Shown: positions 52,687 through 63,159, counted from the stretch's first letter. The stretch: 64,000 bases of DNA from Sporocytophaga myxococcoides DSM 11118 (GCF_000426725.1 NZ_AUFX01000003.1:496001-560000); one strand, 5' to 3'. Notes: generated from the letters alone by a model not told the origin. Made by a program: numbers and translations.

Positions 52687-53064
52687 ATGAATAATTTTGT
52701 GATATTATGTAGATTTCGAAGCCCTGAGTCGGGAAATTTGTTTTTAGATTCTCTAAAAAAAATATTTCCCAAGCATCTGATCTACAACTTTGGAGGAATC
52801 GAATATTTTCTACTTGCTTCAAAAATGATTGCGGAAGTTCAGGATAAAGTCAATGACATATTTGATATTCTTGACATTCGTGATGATGATTATGTAGCAA
52901 TATATTATAGCCGGGAAGAAGAACCTGATGACATCAAAAGACTTATGATGCTAGGGCATGCAGAATTAATTGATGAAGATTTGAAAAATGGAGGAACAGT
53001 TCTTGCCAGAACCTTAACTGAACTACTGGATTACGATTTTAGTAAAGAAAAAGCAGAACTTTGA
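52687..53064 (+). CDS. Hypothetical protein, 125 aa
   Basis: The ATG at 52687 (MNNFVILCRFRSPESGN) is preferred to a TTG 27 bp upstream. The protein has a repeating alpha/beta pattern (FVILCRF, IYNFGGIEYFLLA, VAIYYSREE) and a C-terminal helix, and is acidic. No family is recognised. A hairpin at 53092-53120 follows. It is the last plus-strand gene before a run of minus-strand genes. Confidence 0.5.
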   Translation: MNNFVILCRFRSPESGNLFLDSLKKIFPKHLIYNFGGIEYFLLASKMIAEVQDKVNDIFDILDIRDDDYVAIYYSREEEPDDIKRLMMLGHAELIDEDLKNGGTVLARTLTELLDYDFSKEKAEL

Positions 53065-53091
53065 TTAAGAACAGACAGATAGAAAATTGAT

Positions 53092-53120
53092 AGGGAGGTA
53101 ATATTACAGATAACCTCCCT
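53092..53120. terminator. Bidirectional hairpin between convergent genes
   Basis: AGGGAGGT pairs with ACCTCCCT over a 13-nt loop. It lies between the 125-aa gene (+) and the HMA lipoprotein gene (-). Confidence 0.6.
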
Positions 53121-53126
53121 GTTAAT

Positions 53127-53468
53127 TTATTCAATCTCTTTGCAACAACCGGGAAGTTTTTCATGAGCAGCTGCACTCATGGGAACAAGCTTGGTACCAT
53201 GGCCAACATTTGCTATAGCTTTGTGTATTTCCAATTCGGAAATCATAGTTGAATCATAAGTAACAGATAATTGATGGCTTTCAAGATTAAAATCTGCACT
53301 TTCTACACCTGTGAGATGAGTTGTTGCGGCTTCAATCCTCTCCTCACACATTTCGCAATTTGCCCTTACATAAAATTCAGCAGTTTTTTGCTGATTTTCA
53401 GATTGACATCCCCAAACTAAAACTATTATAATAGCGGTTAAAAAATGCTTTTCAAAACCAGAATACAT
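53127..53468 (-). CDS. Secreted heavy-metal-associated (HMA) lipoprotein
   Basis: A 113-residue protein with a lipobox (VLVWGC; Cys21). The HMA domain (about 29-95) carries the metal-binding CEMC (38-41) in ANCEMCEERIE, followed by the ferredoxin-like beta-alpha-beta pattern. A C-terminal CC (108-109) and two histidines could add ligands. Cytosolic HMA proteins usually pass copper to ATPases; this one is tethered outside, so it might scavenge or buffer metal ions. It could act with a copper or mercury exporter encoded elsewhere. Confidence 0.8.
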   Translation of the reverse strand: MYSGFEKHFLTAIIIVLVWGCQSENQQKTAEFYVRANCEMCEERIEAATTHLTGVESADFNLESHQLSVTYDSTMISELEIHKAIANVGHGTKLVPMSAAAHEKLPGCCKEIE

Positions 53469-53513
53469 AAATATCTATTTATTGACTAACTATTAGAAAA
53501 CGTTTTCACAAAG

Positions 53514-53915
53514 TTAATCAATATTTTTTGAAAGTAGATTCTTGAGTTTCGCTTCCGTAAGGGGTTTATTTATGTATTCAAAATCACCGAGATTTTTTAC
53601 TTTATCAACGTCTTTCTGATTGGAGGAAGTGGTTAATATCGCAACTTTGACATTATCCTTATTATTGAAATCCATTTTATTGAAAATGGAAAGGAACTCT
53701 ATGCCATCCATAACGGGCATATTGATGTCTAAAAGGATAAGTTCAGGGCAAGTCCTATCTGCAGAATTACAGTTATCCTTGATATAATCAATACCTTCTT
53801 CACCATTAAGAGCTACTTCTATCTTTGGGTTTTCCAAATGTTTTGAAATAAGCCTTTTGTTAATGAAATTCGTGATATTGTCATCATCTACTAAAAGAAT
53901 TGAATTTAATCCCAT
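53514..53915 (-). CDS. Single-domain response regulator (REC only)
   Basis: A 133-residue receiver domain with the acidic pair Asp11/Asp12, phospho-acceptor Asp63 (LLDINMPVMDG), Thr95/96 and Lys117 (INKPLT). There is no output domain, so it acts as a stand-alone CheY-like switch or phosphorelay carrier, perhaps with a hybrid kinase elsewhere. No kinase gene is adjacent. The gene is monocistronic. Confidence 0.9.
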   Translation of the reverse strand: MGLNSILLVDDDNITNFINKRLISKHLENPKIEVALNGEEGIDYIKDNCNSADRTCPELILLDINMPVMDGIEFLSIFNKMDFNNKDNVKVAILTTSSNQKDVDKVKNLGDFEYINKPLTEAKLKNLLSKNID

Positions 53916-54041
53916 TCATTAAAGCTTTTATTGACTTCTAAATTTTAACAAAGAAAAAGTCATGAATGTTTGCTCCTGCATCAAATGATCTATAAATCAA
54001 GCAAAAACAAAAAAACTGAGGATTAAAATTGAATAAAGAAC

Positions 54042-54074
54042 AAAAAAAAAGTCCCTCATATTTGAAGGACTTTT
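54042..54074 (-). terminator. Terminator of the thrS-infC-rpmI-rplT operon
   Basis: Seen on the minus strand, AAAAGTCCTTCA pairs with TGAGGGACTTTT (one mismatch) and is followed by a long T-run. It lies 20 bp after the rplT stop. Confidence 0.85.
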
Positions 54075-54094
54075 ATATTCATATTGAAGAATTC

Positions 54095-54439
54095 TTACTT
54101 AACTTTTTGAAGAATTGCTTTAAAAGCAGCAGGATCGTTCAATGCTAAATCTGCAAGAACTTTTCTATTGATTTTAGATCCTGAAGCATTCAGTTTACCC
54201 ATGAATTTTGAGTAAGAAAGGCCCTGCTCTCTTGCAGCTGCATTTATTCTCATAATCCAAAGACTTCTGAAATGTCTCTTCTTCTGTTTTCTGCCGATAT
54301 AAGCATAAACAAGACCTTTTTCAACTGCGTTTTTTGCTACAGTGTGAACATTTTTTCTTCTGCCGAAATAACCTTTCGCAGCTTTTAATACTTTTTTTCT
54401 TCTTTCGCGGGAAGCAACCGATGGTACCGACCTTGGCAT
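54095..54439 (-). CDS. rplT: Ribosomal protein L20
   Basis: A 114-residue basic protein with the family N-terminus [19 protein letters not shown] and the [11 protein letters not shown] segment, the C-terminal globular domain (about 60-114) with [13 protein letters not shown]20 binds 23S rRNA and is needed early in assembly; in other bacteria it also represses its own operon by binding an mRNA pseudoknot. It lies 103 bp after rpmI, a gap that could contain a leader structure, but none is obvious. Confidence 0.98.
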   Translation of the reverse strand: MPRSVPSVASRERRKKVLKAAKGYFGRRKNVHTVAKNAVEKGLVYAYIGRKQKKRHFRSLWIMRINAAAREQGLSYSKFMGKLNASGSKINRKVLADLALNDPAAFKAILQKVK

Positions 54440-54542
54440 AATTAATTTGTTTTTTGGATTTTGGTGACCCTTCCGGGTACTTTATACCGTATCCTGGTTT
54501 AACATTGATTTAACCTAATCACAAATCAGAACTGATTTGTAA

Positions 54543-54737
54543 TTATAGCTGAAGCATTGCTTTTACGTTGTTCATATCAGCGTTGCTTACAAGAGTAGCA
54601 TGAGTAAGCCCTCTTTTTCTCTTAGTAGATTTTTTGGTTAGGATATGGCTTTTAAAAGCGTGTTTTCTTTTAATTTTACCAGTTCCAGTAACCTTAAATC
54701 TCTTTTTTGCACCAGATTTAACTTTTACTTTCGGCAT
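54543..54737 (-). CDS. rpmI: Ribosomal protein L35
   Basis: A 64-residue very basic protein, with [20 protein letters not shown], the [11 protein letters not shown] segment and an HATLVS near the C-terminus. The length and the order infC-rpmI-rplT are standard. It follows infC by 26 bp. Confidence 0.97.
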   Translation of the reverse strand: MPKVKVKSGAKKRFKVTGTGKIKRKHAFKSHILTKKSTKRKRGLTHATLVSNADMNNVKAMLQL

Positions 54738-54763
54738 TTTTATGTTTACTTTTAAATTAAAGC

Positions 54764-55318
54764 TTATTTTTTCAACTTCGGTGTAAGCATGATAATCATC
54801 CTTTTCCCTTCGAGTTTTGGCATATCTTCAACTTTTCCAACTTCCTCAAGCGCATTGGCAAACTTCAAAAGCAAATGTTCTCCTCTTTCTTTGTAGACAA
54901 TTGTTCTACCCACAAAATGTACATACGCCTTCACCTTTGAACCTTCTTTCAAAAAGTTTAGAGCATGTTTTAACTTAAATTCAAAATCATGATCATCCGT
55001 ATTAGGACCAAATCTGATCTCTTTAACTACAACTTTATGAGTTTTAGCTTTAAGTTCTTTTTGCTTTTTCTTTTGCTCGTACTTAAACTTGGAGTAATCT
55101 GTGACTTTACAAACCGGAGGATCTGCATTCGGAGATATTTCTACCAGGTCTAACCCAACACCCTTAGCTATTTGAATCGCTTCCTGAATGGGATAAATCC
55201 CTTGTTCTATATTCTCACCAACAACACGAACCTTAACAGCACGAATTTTCTCATTTATGTTATAGGGCTCTTCTTTTTGTCTTGGACCCCTATCTCTCGG
55301 ACCTCTTTGTAATGCCAT
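54764..55318 (-). CDS. infC: Translation initiation factor IF-3
   Basis: A 184-residue protein with an N-terminal domain (about 20-90, [39 protein letters not shown]) and C-terminal domain (about 95-180, [20 protein letters not shown]). It binds 30S and secures correct start-codon choice. In many bacteria infC starts with a rare codon such as ATT; here an ordinary ATG (55318) gives a start with an N-terminal [14 protein letters not shown] basic tail. It follows thrS by 81 bp. Confidence 0.97.
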   Translation of the reverse strand: MALQRGPRDRGPRQKEEPYNINEKIRAVKVRVVGENIEQGIYPIQEAIQIAKGVGLDLVEISPNADPPVCKVTDYSKFKYEQKKKQKELKAKTHKVVVKEIRFGPNTDDHDFEFKLKHALNFLKEGSKVKAYVHFVGRTIVYKERGEHLLLKFANALEEVGKVEDMPKLEGKRMIIMLTPKLKK

Positions 55319-55399
55319 TTATTTAATAAAACCTCCTTGTTATTCTTTTATACTAAAGTGCGAATTTCGTAAACTTTTGAATTATAATGAAATATTTCT

Positions 55400-57340
55400 T
55401 TAATTTTTATTAAGCTCCAAAGCCACCTCTTTCTTAAAAATATCAATAAACTCTGACAATGAGAAACTTCCAATATCTCCCTGGCCATGTTTTCTTACTG
55501 CTATTTTTCCTTCTTCCTGCTCTTTTTCACCCATAATCAGCATAAACGGAATCTTTTTAACTTCTGCATCTCTGATTTTCCTTCCTATTTTTTCATCTCT
55601 ATGATCAATGAAACCTCTGATATCATTTTCTTCCAACTCGGAAAAAATCTGTGCGGCATAGTCTGCATATTTTTCTGAAATTGGTAATACTGCAATTTGA
55701 TCAGGAGACAACCATAAAGGAAAATTTCCTGCACAATGTTCAATCAATACGGCTACAAATCTTTCCATAGAACCAAATGGAGCTCTATGGATCATCACTG
55801 GCCTGTGTTTCTGGTTATCAGAACCGATATACTCCAGCTTAAACCGTTCCGGTAACTGATAATCCACCTGAATTGTTCCAAGTTGCCACTGTCTTCCCAG
55901 TGCATCTTTTACCATAAAATCTAACTTCGGACCATAAAAGGCCGCTTCGCCTAATTCAGTTACAGTATTTAGTCCCTTTTCAGCTGCTGCCTCTTTTATA
56001 GCTGCTTCAGCCAAATCCCACTGAGCATCTTCTCCAATGTATTTAGATTTATTTTCAGGATCGCGAAGTGAAATCTGTGCGGTGTAATTTTTAAATCCTA
56101 GGGCATTAAATACATAGAGCACAAGGTCAATTACCTTTTTGAATTCATCTTTTACCTGATCTGGTCGGCAGAATATATGTGCATCGTCCTGAGTAAATCC
56201 CCTTACTCTTGTCAGACCGTGAAGTTCCCCACTTTGCTCATACCTGTATACAGTCCCAAATTCAGCAAGTCGAATTGGTAGCTCTTTATATGATCTAGGT
56301 TTAGTCCTGTATATTTCTATATGGTGAGGACAATTCATAGGCTTCAGTAAAAACTCCTCTCCTTCATGAGGCGTTTTTATTGGCTGAAATGAATCGGCCC
56401 CATATTTTTCATAATGACCAGAAGTCAGATATAATTCTTTACTTCCGATATGAGGAGTCACAACAGGAAGGTATCCTGAACGAATTTGAGCTTTTTTAAG
56501 AAAGTTCTCTAATCTATCTCTTAAAGTGGCACCTTTAGGTAACCAAAGTGGCAGCCCTTGTCCAACCTTTTCACTAAATGCAAAAAGCTCTAGTTCTTTT
56601 CCTAATTTTCTATGATCTCTTCTTTTAGCTTCTTCAAGGAATTCGAGATATTCAGTAAGTTCTTTCTGTTTAGGGAAAGTAATTGCGTATATTCTGGTTA
56701 GTTGCTTATTCTTTTCATCTCCTCTCCAGTATGCACCTGCAACATTTAATAACTTCACTGCTTTAATAAAACCAGTATTGGGAATGTGTGGTCCTCTGCA
56801 AAGGTCAACGAAATTACCCTGAGAATAGAAGGTAATAGATCCGTCAGAAAGACCTTCCAATAAGTCTAACTTATATTCATCTCCTTTTTTAGTGAAATAC
56901 TCTATTGCATCTTTCTTGGAAATATCTTTACGAACATATTCGCTTTTGCTTTTTGAAAGCTCGAGCATTTTGTCTTCAATCTTTTTGAAATCTTCCTGAG
57001 AAAATTCTTTTCCTCCAAAATCCACATCATAATAAAATCCATTTTCAATAGATGGACCTATTCCGAATTTTGTTCCAGGATATAAAGCTTCCAGAGCTTC
57101 AGCCATTAAGTGAGCTGAAGAATGCCAGAATGTTGATTTCCCTTCCGTATCATTCCAGGTTAGCAATTGTAATGTCGCATCGTTCTTAATAGGACGACTG
57201 GCATCCCATACTTCACCATTTACTTTGGCAGCAAGAACATTTCTTGCAAGGCCTTCGCTAATGCTAAGGGCCACATCCATTGAAGTTGCCCCTTCCGGAA
57301 ATTCTTTAACCGATCCGTCGGGTAATGTAATTTTGATCAT
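55400..57340 (-). CDS. thrS: Threonyl-tRNA synthetase
   Basis: A 646-residue class II synthetase: N-terminal TGS domain (1-60), editing domain with [11 protein letters not shown] (about 73-83) and HIPNTG, catalytic core (about 240-535) with [37 protein letters not shown] and [13 protein letters not shown], and an anticodon-binding domain (about 540-640). All three class II motifs are complete. It overlaps the TPR lipoprotein gene start by 4 bp, so all four ribosome/translation genes lie downstream of that gene in one unit. Confidence 0.97.
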   Translation of the reverse strand: MIKITLPDGSVKEFPEGATSMDVALSISEGLARNVLAAKVNGEVWDASRPIKNDATLQLLTWNDTEGKSTFWHSSAHLMAEALEALYPGTKFGIGPSIENGFYYDVDFGGKEFSQEDFKKIEDKMLELSKSKSEYVRKDISKKDAIEYFTKKGDEYKLDLLEGLSDGSITFYSQGNFVDLCRGPHIPNTGFIKAVKLLNVAGAYWRGDEKNKQLTRIYAITFPKQKELTEYLEFLEEAKRRDHRKLGKELELFAFSEKVGQGLPLWLPKGATLRDRLENFLKKAQIRSGYLPVVTPHIGSKELYLTSGHYEKYGADSFQPIKTPHEGEEFLLKPMNCPHHIEIYRTKPRSYKELPIRLAEFGTVYRYEQSGELHGLTRVRGFTQDDAHIFCRPDQVKDEFKKVIDLVLYVFNALGFKNYTAQISLRDPENKSKYIGEDAQWDLAEAAIKEAAAEKGLNTVTELGEAAFYGPKLDFMVKDALGRQWQLGTIQVDYQLPERFKLEYIGSDNQKHRPVMIHRAPFGSMERFVAVLIEHCAGNFPLWLSPDQIAVLPISEKYADYAAQIFSELEENDIRGFIDHRDEKIGRKIRDAEVKKIPFMLIMGEKEQEEGKIAVRKHGQGDIGSFSLSEFIDIFKKEVALELNKN

Positions 57341-58602
57341 TTTATACTATCTTTTCGCTCTGGAGCGATATTATTAATTGAATCAGTTTTTTTAATTGTC
57401 TGTGTAGTCTTCTTTACACGGGTTGTATCTTTGGGAACAACTGGTTTCGGTTTCTTAACCTTAGCCGTATCTTTTTTGGTTTCGACTTTTGGTATTTTAA
57501 CTCCTGGCTTGAGAGTATCAGTCAATGGGCCTTTCGCACTAGGTTTAAGAGCAGAAGAATCCACTTTCGGCACAAAAACAACAGGTGGATACAACTTATA
57601 CAATCTATTTAATGCTTCTTTGGCTTTAACATTTGTTGTATCTTCAGATTTTACATTTTCATAATAAGAAACTGCTTTTGCAGCTTGACCAGTTTTCTCC
57701 AAGATTTCCGCAATGTACAAATTTGAATTTAAGCTAAACTCTGGTTTATCCGATAGTGGTTCAAAATAAGTTTGTGCCTCAGTATAACTGCCTGAATTAA
57801 ATGCATCAACACCCAAACGATAATATGCTGGGAAAAATGTCGAATCCATTTGTATAGCTTTTCTGAATGCTCTGAGTGAGCTCGTTTTTAACCCTTTTGA
57901 ATCCAGAATTACCCCTTCAAAATAGGTAAAAAAAGGATTATTAGGATTGATGGATCTGCCCTCTAAGACATAGTACATAGCAGAATCTTCCTTATTTCTC
58001 GCAAAATATATTTTAGCCAGTTCCTGATAAGGTTTAGCATTTTCCGGTTCCTGAGTCAGGGCCATTCTATATGCTTTTACAGCAGCAGTTGTATCTCCTT
58101 TAGCTGAATCAAAAATCCCCTGAAGCAAAAATACCTCTGAGTGCATCGGAGCTAATTGTTTAGCTTTAGCAAGATATTGCTGAGCCTTTCCAAGGTCCTT
58201 TATTTCCCAATAAAGTCTGGATAATAATAAAAACAATTCGGGATCATCGTTTTTATAGCTTTCTGCACGATGGGCTGTATTCAAAGCCAGACTTGTCTTT
58301 CCCATCTTCTGATATATTCGAGCCAGTAATTCATAGTAAAGCTCTTCATTACTTTCTAAGTAAATAGCCTGATTTATATCTTTCAAGGCATCATTGTATT
58401 TATGAACATCAAAAAAAACCTTAGCTCTCTGAAAATAATATTCAGGATTCTCAGGATCATCTTCAATTAAGCCATTAAGATAGGTAAGTTGAGGTTCAAA
58501 TGAACTGTTATATACAACAGGAGGAATTATATCCTGCTTTACATTCATTGAACAACCGGTAAATATTAAACCCGAAAGTATTAAAAATATAAAATTCCTC
58601 AT
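57337..58602 (-). CDS. TPR-repeat lipoprotein
   Basis: A 421-residue protein with a lipobox (LSGLIFTGC; Cys17) and about seven or eight tetratricopeptide repeats (about 40-320; helices such as [21 protein letters not shown]-like pairs). The last 90 residues are a low-complexity Lys/Thr/Pro/Val-rich tail. The repeats should bind another protein in the periplasm or at the outer membrane. The stop codon overlaps the thrS start by 4 bp, an unusual coupling of an envelope gene with a synthetase gene. Confidence 0.82.
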   Translation of the reverse strand: MRNFIFLILSGLIFTGCSMNVKQDIIPPVVYNSSFEPQLTYLNGLIEDDPENPEYYFQRAKVFFDVHKYNDALKDINQAIYLESNEELYYELLARIYQKMGKTSLALNTAHRAESYKNDDPELFLLLSRLYWEIKDLGKAQQYLAKAKQLAPMHSEVFLLQGIFDSAKGDTTAAVKAYRMALTQEPENAKPYQELAKIYFARNKEDSAMYYVLEGRSINPNNPFFTYFEGVILDSKGLKTSSLRAFRKAIQMDSTFFPAYYRLGVDAFNSGSYTEAQTYFEPLSDKPEFSLNSNLYIAEILEKTGQAAKAVSYYENVKSEDTTNVKAKEALNRLYKLYPPVVFVPKVDSSALKPSAKGPLTDTLKPGVKIPKVETKKDTAKVKKPKPVVPKDTTRVKKTTQTIKKTDSINNIAPERKDSIK

Positions 58603-58639
58603 ATCTGTTTCCGCTCAAAATTAAAAAGGGATTTGGTAT

Positions 58640-61171
58640 TTACAATACAAATTGAACAGATACTTTGACTCCGAATTTCCGCACATCAGGTTGGTTCAGG
58701 TAAGTGAGTCTGTGGACAAAGTCAACTCGGAATATCTTGAAAATGTTTTCTATTCCGTATCCAACTTCAACATAAGGAGTTGAAGTCATAAAGTTGAATT
58801 GCGGAGGAGTCTCTCCCTGAGGAGTTTCTTTTGCAATAATTTGCTTGTTTGTCTGACTTATTCCTCCGAAAAGGACATTAGCAGTGCCAACAAATCTCCA
58901 TTTCAGCTTTTTCAACAAAGGCACTCTGTTGAAAAGCAGCCCTTCAAAGTATTGACGATATTTAATCCCTGCATAGGTATCGTTTATGAACTCAAAATAG
59001 TTCATTTGATTGTAGGCAAAATTGGTAAAAAATATTGTCTGGTTACCTAAAGGGATATTTAATAACGGGTAAGGTACTTTGGAAAATATTCTTCCCGCAA
59101 ATATATCATAGTACCCTCTACCCAATATACCAAGTTGAATCATATCATCTACATGCAAGTTCACTCTGGTATAGTTGAACTCTCCGCCCAAAAAACCCTT
59201 TATTCCCTGAGTAACTCCAAGGGTTAATACAGGCCATTTCTTTGTACCAAGACTTATCCGCTCATTATCATTCTGAACAAACACTTCATCTTTTGTAATT
59301 CTTGTTTCCAGTGTCAATTCCGTAGTCTGAATGGTAGTCCTAAGTGTAGAATCACCATTTTTCAAATTACTGAAGTACGCAAATGGAAAGATAGGATTGA
59401 GATATCTGGTCCTCAATTGAATTTTAGGAGTAAAATCTTTTTTAATCTCACTTTGGAATGAAAAGGTATTTTGCTCACTCCAGTAAGGTCCCCTGAGAGT
59501 TCCCCACCTTGTAAAAGCAAGGAATAAAGCATTTGAAGTAACGTTTTCAGTCGCAACCCCAAGTTGTTCAATATCAGCCTTACGTTCTATAGTAGCAACT
59601 GTCCAGGGTTTTCGAGAGAATATATAACTGGCACCAGCAGAATATTTGAAGCCATTTAATCCATAACTATCTTTTGTACCATAAGCCAGGTATCCTTTAA
59701 AAACCCATTTTTTGCTAAAATCAATATTAGTTCTGAAGCCAAGTCTAAAACGGTTTCCTTCGATATTATTATTGGCATAGGCCATTAGGTACGGGCCAAC
59801 ATCTATTTTACCAATCTTTTTATATCCATTTATAAAAATATTTACAACTTCAACATATGTTTTCACCACTGGCACATTATTAACCGAATCAATCATGTTA
59901 TAAACATTTTGCTCAGTAGCAGTTAGAGAATCATGTCTGTTTTGCTGCCAATATTCCTGGCCTTTTTGTTGGGCATCCTCCTCCACTTCGACTAAAGACT
60001 CATAAAATTTCAATGGCTTTGGCTTATTGACTTCCATTTTTTTATTGGAAGTATAAAACTTTGCGAGCATTCCCGGTGAAGTTTCGCCTACTTCATCGAT
60101 ATCTATTACAATACGGGACTTTATAGGCAACCATGGTCCGGCTTCTGTTGGAGCCAATTCCTGCTGAATCTTAATTTTATCAATATAATTAAGGTTTGCA
60201 TCCCGATTCACCGTTACATCTATTTGTTTTAATGCAAAGGAAGTATCAGCAATCCACATAAAACCATTGAATGCCAGATCCTGAGCCCTTTTGGGTTTGA
60301 ATTCAAGCTTGTAGCACCACTTTCCGTCCATGAAGGCGCTATCTACCAACCAGTAGTTATATGAACTGTTCCATCCATCGCTAATCGGTGAAATGAAATC
60401 TTTATTAAGAATGCTAAGGCGGTTTTTATAAAAGTTGTATTGTTGAAATGTAGATCCTATTAGTTGAGAGACTAGAGTTCCATCATCAACTCCTACCCCC
60501 TTTACATTAGTAGCAACAATATGCTCTGTGGTTTTATCAGGGTTTGTCCGATGATAAAAATTAGAAACCGATTCAGACATGAATACTGGCAATATCGGCT
60601 TACCTTCATCTCCTGCTATTATTTTCAAACTATCAAAAACCTGTACTAGCTTGGACATAATTTTACGCTTTCTGAATTTCTCAGTGATATTATCAATACT
60701 AAGTTCTATTTTAGAATAACTTTCATATTCATAAGCATCAAGCCTTCTATAATCGTTTTTATCTTTATTCTCAATAACTTTTCTAAGGATTCTAAATGCA
60801 GGATTTTCTCCGGCAACGACTGTTACCTCTTCCAGATTTTTCACTTCAGGTGTGATCTGAAAATCTATGACCTGATTTGACAAACTCTTATTTATAGATT
60901 TAGATTTCGGAAGGTACCCAATAAATAAAACAGTAATAGAATCTGCTGCCTGATTGACTTTCAATGAGTAGAAGCCTTCAAAATCAGTAAGCGTTGCCTG
61001 ATTGGATTTACGTTCCACCACATTTGCAAATGGAATTCCTTCTCCAGTTTCAGAGTCAGTCACTTTACCCTTTATGGTGATTTCCTGTGCATTTGTATGC
61101 AGCACAAAGAAGATCTGCATTAAAAGAGAAAAAATAATGCTATTAAATAAAAACTTTCTTTTACTATTCAC
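58640..61171 (-). CDS. DUF5686 outer-membrane protein with carboxypeptidase-regulatory-like domain
   Basis: An 843-residue secreted protein. A signal peptide (about 1-28) is followed by a CarboxypepD_reg-like beta domain (about 30-115, ITIKGKVTDSETGEGIPFANV) and a DUF5686 region (about 120-600) ending in a C-terminal barrel-like region with terminal FGVKVSVQFVL, typical of outer-membrane barrels. The family is common in Bacteroidota and is presumed to act in the outer membrane; function is not known. The start codon is GTG at 61171. It lies 37 bp upstream of the TPR lipoprotein gene. Confidence 0.82.
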   Translation of the reverse strand: MNSKRKFLFNSIIFSLLMQIFFVLHTNAQEITIKGKVTDSETGEGIPFANVVERKSNQATLTDFEGFYSLKVNQAADSITVLFIGYLPKSKSINKSLSNQVIDFQITPEVKNLEEVTVVAGENPAFRILRKVIENKDKNDYRRLDAYEYESYSKIELSIDNITEKFRKRKIMSKLVQVFDSLKIIAGDEGKPILPVFMSESVSNFYHRTNPDKTTEHIVATNVKGVGVDDGTLVSQLIGSTFQQYNFYKNRLSILNKDFISPISDGWNSSYNYWLVDSAFMDGKWCYKLEFKPKRAQDLAFNGFMWIADTSFALKQIDVTVNRDANLNYIDKIKIQQELAPTEAGPWLPIKSRIVIDIDEVGETSPGMLAKFYTSNKKMEVNKPKPLKFYESLVEVEEDAQQKGQEYWQQNRHDSLTATEQNVYNMIDSVNNVPVVKTYVEVVNIFINGYKKIGKIDVGPYLMAYANNNIEGNRFRLGFRTNIDFSKKWVFKGYLAYGTKDSYGLNGFKYSAGASYIFSRKPWTVATIERKADIEQLGVATENVTSNALFLAFTRWGTLRGPYWSEQNTFSFQSEIKKDFTPKIQLRTRYLNPIFPFAYFSNLKNGDSTLRTTIQTTELTLETRITKDEVFVQNDNERISLGTKKWPVLTLGVTQGIKGFLGGEFNYTRVNLHVDDMIQLGILGRGYYDIFAGRIFSKVPYPLLNIPLGNQTIFFTNFAYNQMNYFEFINDTYAGIKYRQYFEGLLFNRVPLLKKLKWRFVGTANVLFGGISQTNKQIIAKETPQGETPPQFNFMTSTPYVEVGYGIENIFKIFRVDFVHRLTYLNQPDVRKFGVKVSVQFVL

Positions 61172-61200
61172 CCTCTAAATATATAAAATATGTTTTTTAA

Positions 61201-61842
61201 TTAAATTTTAATCTGAATTTTTTGTCCCAGATACTTCGGTTCTTTTTTAAGAATATAAAGATCTATAACAGCTTTACATCTTGCAAGATACTCTCTCGTT
61301 TTTGTATAAAAAGAGTGCTTCATTTCAACTTTTTCAGCTACGAAACCTACTGAGTTCATCCCATAATAATTGCTTATAAATAAAGCTCTAAAAATATGAA
61401 ATTCCTGAGTGATGATGATCACTGAAGTTTGGTCAAAAACTTTTTTGGACCTTACAACGGAATCAAAAGTTCTGAACCCTGCATAATCAAGTTGAATAAC
61501 TGAATCAGGTATACCAGCTTTAACCAGTGCCTTTTTCATATCCTGGGGTTCATTATAATATGCCAGAGAATTATCTCCGCTTAGAATAAAAAACTTTACC
61601 TTACCCTCTTGATACAACTTCCTGGCTGCTTCTATACGATTATGAAAAAAAAGGTTGGGCTTTCCAGTTCTGAAATATTTGCTGGTACCCAAGACTAATG
61701 CGATATTTTTAGCAGGAACCTGGTTTACTTCATAATAAACCTGATGTTCTGTGGAATTTACAACCCAAAGATTACATAAAAAAATAATCAGGACTGACAC
61801 TAAAAATGATATTGCCCCTATTTTAAAAATCTTTTTTGCCAC
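61201..61842 (-). CDS. SanA/YdcF-like DUF218 membrane protein
   Basis: A 213-residue protein with an N-terminal membrane helix (about 8-28) and a DUF218 domain with ALVLGTSKY (about 49-57), FFHNRIEAARKLY, FFILSGDN, and VIIITQEFHIFRALF. The order matches SanA and ElyC, which influence envelope permeability and peptidoglycan precursors in E. coli, although the biochemistry is not settled. The start codon is GTG. It is followed 29 bp later by the DUF5686 gene. Confidence 0.78.
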   Translation of the reverse strand: MAKKIFKIGAISFLVSVLIIFLCNLWVVNSTEHQVYYEVNQVPAKNIALVLGTSKYFRTGKPNLFFHNRIEAARKLYQEGKVKFFILSGDNSLAYYNEPQDMKKALVKAGIPDSVIQLDYAGFRTFDSVVRSKKVFDQTSVIIITQEFHIFRALFISNYYGMNSVGFVAEKVEMKHSFYTKTREYLARCKAVIDLYILKKEPKYLGQKIQIKI

Positions 61843-61868
61843 CTTTCAACCTCTAATTTGACTGATAT

Positions 61869-62543
61869 TTATTTGCATCTTTTATAAAACTCTTTTTCCA
61901 ACAAATCAGGCTTCCTGACAACTCCTTTAATCCATTTTAAGTAAATTGTCTCCTTTTCTTCCTGAGAAAGCTGCCAAACTTCCGGTGACAATTCCCGCAT
62001 CCTTAATGTCAACTGATGTATACAAATTGCGGCACAAACAGAAATGTTCAGACTTTCAGTAAATCCAACCATAGGTATTTTAACAAAGCCGTCTGCATGT
62101 TCTTTAGCAATTTCGCTAATACCATTTTGTTCACTCCCAAAAACCAAAGCAGTTTTGGTATCCATTTGGAAGTCTTCCAAAGCAATATCATTGGTATGCG
62201 GTGTAGTTGCAATTATTTTATAGCCTTTTTCTTTAAGCTTCCTATAGCATCCTAATGTATTATCAACACCCTTAGTATTATGTTTAATGATATCAACCCA
62301 CTGAGCAGAACCTAATGTTACGTCTTCACTGACTTTATATTTATTTTTGTTTTCAATTACATGAATATCCTGAATGCCAAAACAGTCACATGTCCGCACA
62401 ACAGCACTTGCATTATGTGGTTGAAAAATATCTTCGACAACAACTGTTAAAAACCTTGTCCTTGTTTCTAATACTTCCTCCATTTTTTCCCTTTTATTAT
62501 CGGTAACAAACTGAAGGAGATAATTTATTAAATCCTGTTTCAA
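61869..62543 (-). CDS. trmH: TrmH-family RNA 2'-O-methyltransferase
   Basis: A 224-residue SPOUT methyltransferase with the motifs NASAVVRTCDCFGI (about 44-57), FGSEQNGIS (about 135-143) and the knot segment MVGFTESLNISVCAAICIHQL. The N-terminal about 40 residues form a short helix/strand extension, as in TrmH. It methylates the 2'-O of a guanosine in tRNA (Gm18), as in E. coli TrmH, although a rRNA target is possible. The start is TTG at 62543, as no ATG keeps the N-terminal region. It precedes the SanA-like gene by 26 bp. Confidence 0.88.
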   Translation of the reverse strand: MKQDLINYLLQFVTDNKREKMEEVLETRTRFLTVVVEDIFQPHNASAVVRTCDCFGIQDIHVIENKNKYKVSEDVTLGSAQWVDIIKHNTKGVDNTLGCYRKLKEKGYKIIATTPHTNDIALEDFQMDTKTALVFGSEQNGISEIAKEHADGFVKIPMVGFTESLNISVCAAICIHQLTLRMRELSPEVWQLSQEEKETIYLKWIKGVVRKPDLLEKEFYKRCK

Positions 62544-62675
62544 AAATCTTGTTTTATTATAATCTCAGATGCTTATCTAACTAATTAACACTGGTTTAAT
62601 CCTAAAAACTAACCTTTATTCACATGGAAGTGTTCTAATACAAAGGTATCTATTTAATTTTAAATAAATAGGGAT
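62544..62675. other. Divergent promoter region of trmH and dps
   Basis: About 130 bp of A/T-rich DNA. No exact TAnnTTTG is evident on either strand, and no OxyR or PerR type dyad was seen. The dps gene starts at 62676. Confidence 0.3.
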
Positions 62676-63152
62676 ATGATGGAATTGAATAAAATTGGAA
62701 TTGAGGTAGATGTTGCGACAGAAATCGCTGATAAATTAAATGACCTTTCTGCAAACTACCATATATTTTATCAGAATGTAAGAGGGTTCCATTGGAATAT
62801 AAAGGGTAAAAATTTCTTTGCTCTACATCCAAAATTTGAAGAACTATATACTCAATCTTTCGAGGATATTGATAAAATAGCAGAAAGAATCCGAGCTTTA
62901 GGATTTATTCCAAAGCACACCTATTCTGATTTTATCAGAACTAGTGATATTAAGGAAATGAAAGACGTTACTGATGAAATTACTTGCGTAAAAGACACTC
63001 TTCAGAATCTAAGCATACTGATATTCAAGGAAAAAGAAATCATGAAACTCACTTCTGAAGGTCATGATGATGGCACAAACAATATGGTTAACGACTTTAT
63101 TGAAGACCACGAAAAGCAAGTATGGATGCTATCTGCATTCCTTAATCAGTAA
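62676..63152 (+). CDS. dps: Dps-family DNA-binding ferritin
   Basis: A 158-residue four-helix protein. The inter-subunit ferroxidase ligands line up with Dps: His39 (GFHWNI), His51, Asp66 and Glu70 in FEDIDKIAERI, at the spacing seen in E. coli Dps (His51/His63/Asp78/Glu82). It stores iron and protects DNA from peroxide in a dodecamer. Long basic N-terminal tail is absent, so DNA binding may be weak. Likely a stress gene with OxyR, AhpC and AhpD, but they are 12 kb apart. The convergent AAA ATPase gene ends 7 bp downstream. Confidence 0.9.
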   Translation: MMELNKIGIEVDVATEIADKLNDLSANYHIFYQNVRGFHWNIKGKNFFALHPKFEELYTQSFEDIDKIAERIRALGFIPKHTYSDFIRTSDIKEMKDVTDEITCVKDTLQNLSILIFKEKEIMKLTSEGHDDGTNNMVNDFIEDHEKQVWMLSAFLNQ

Positions 63153-63159
63153 AACTTGC

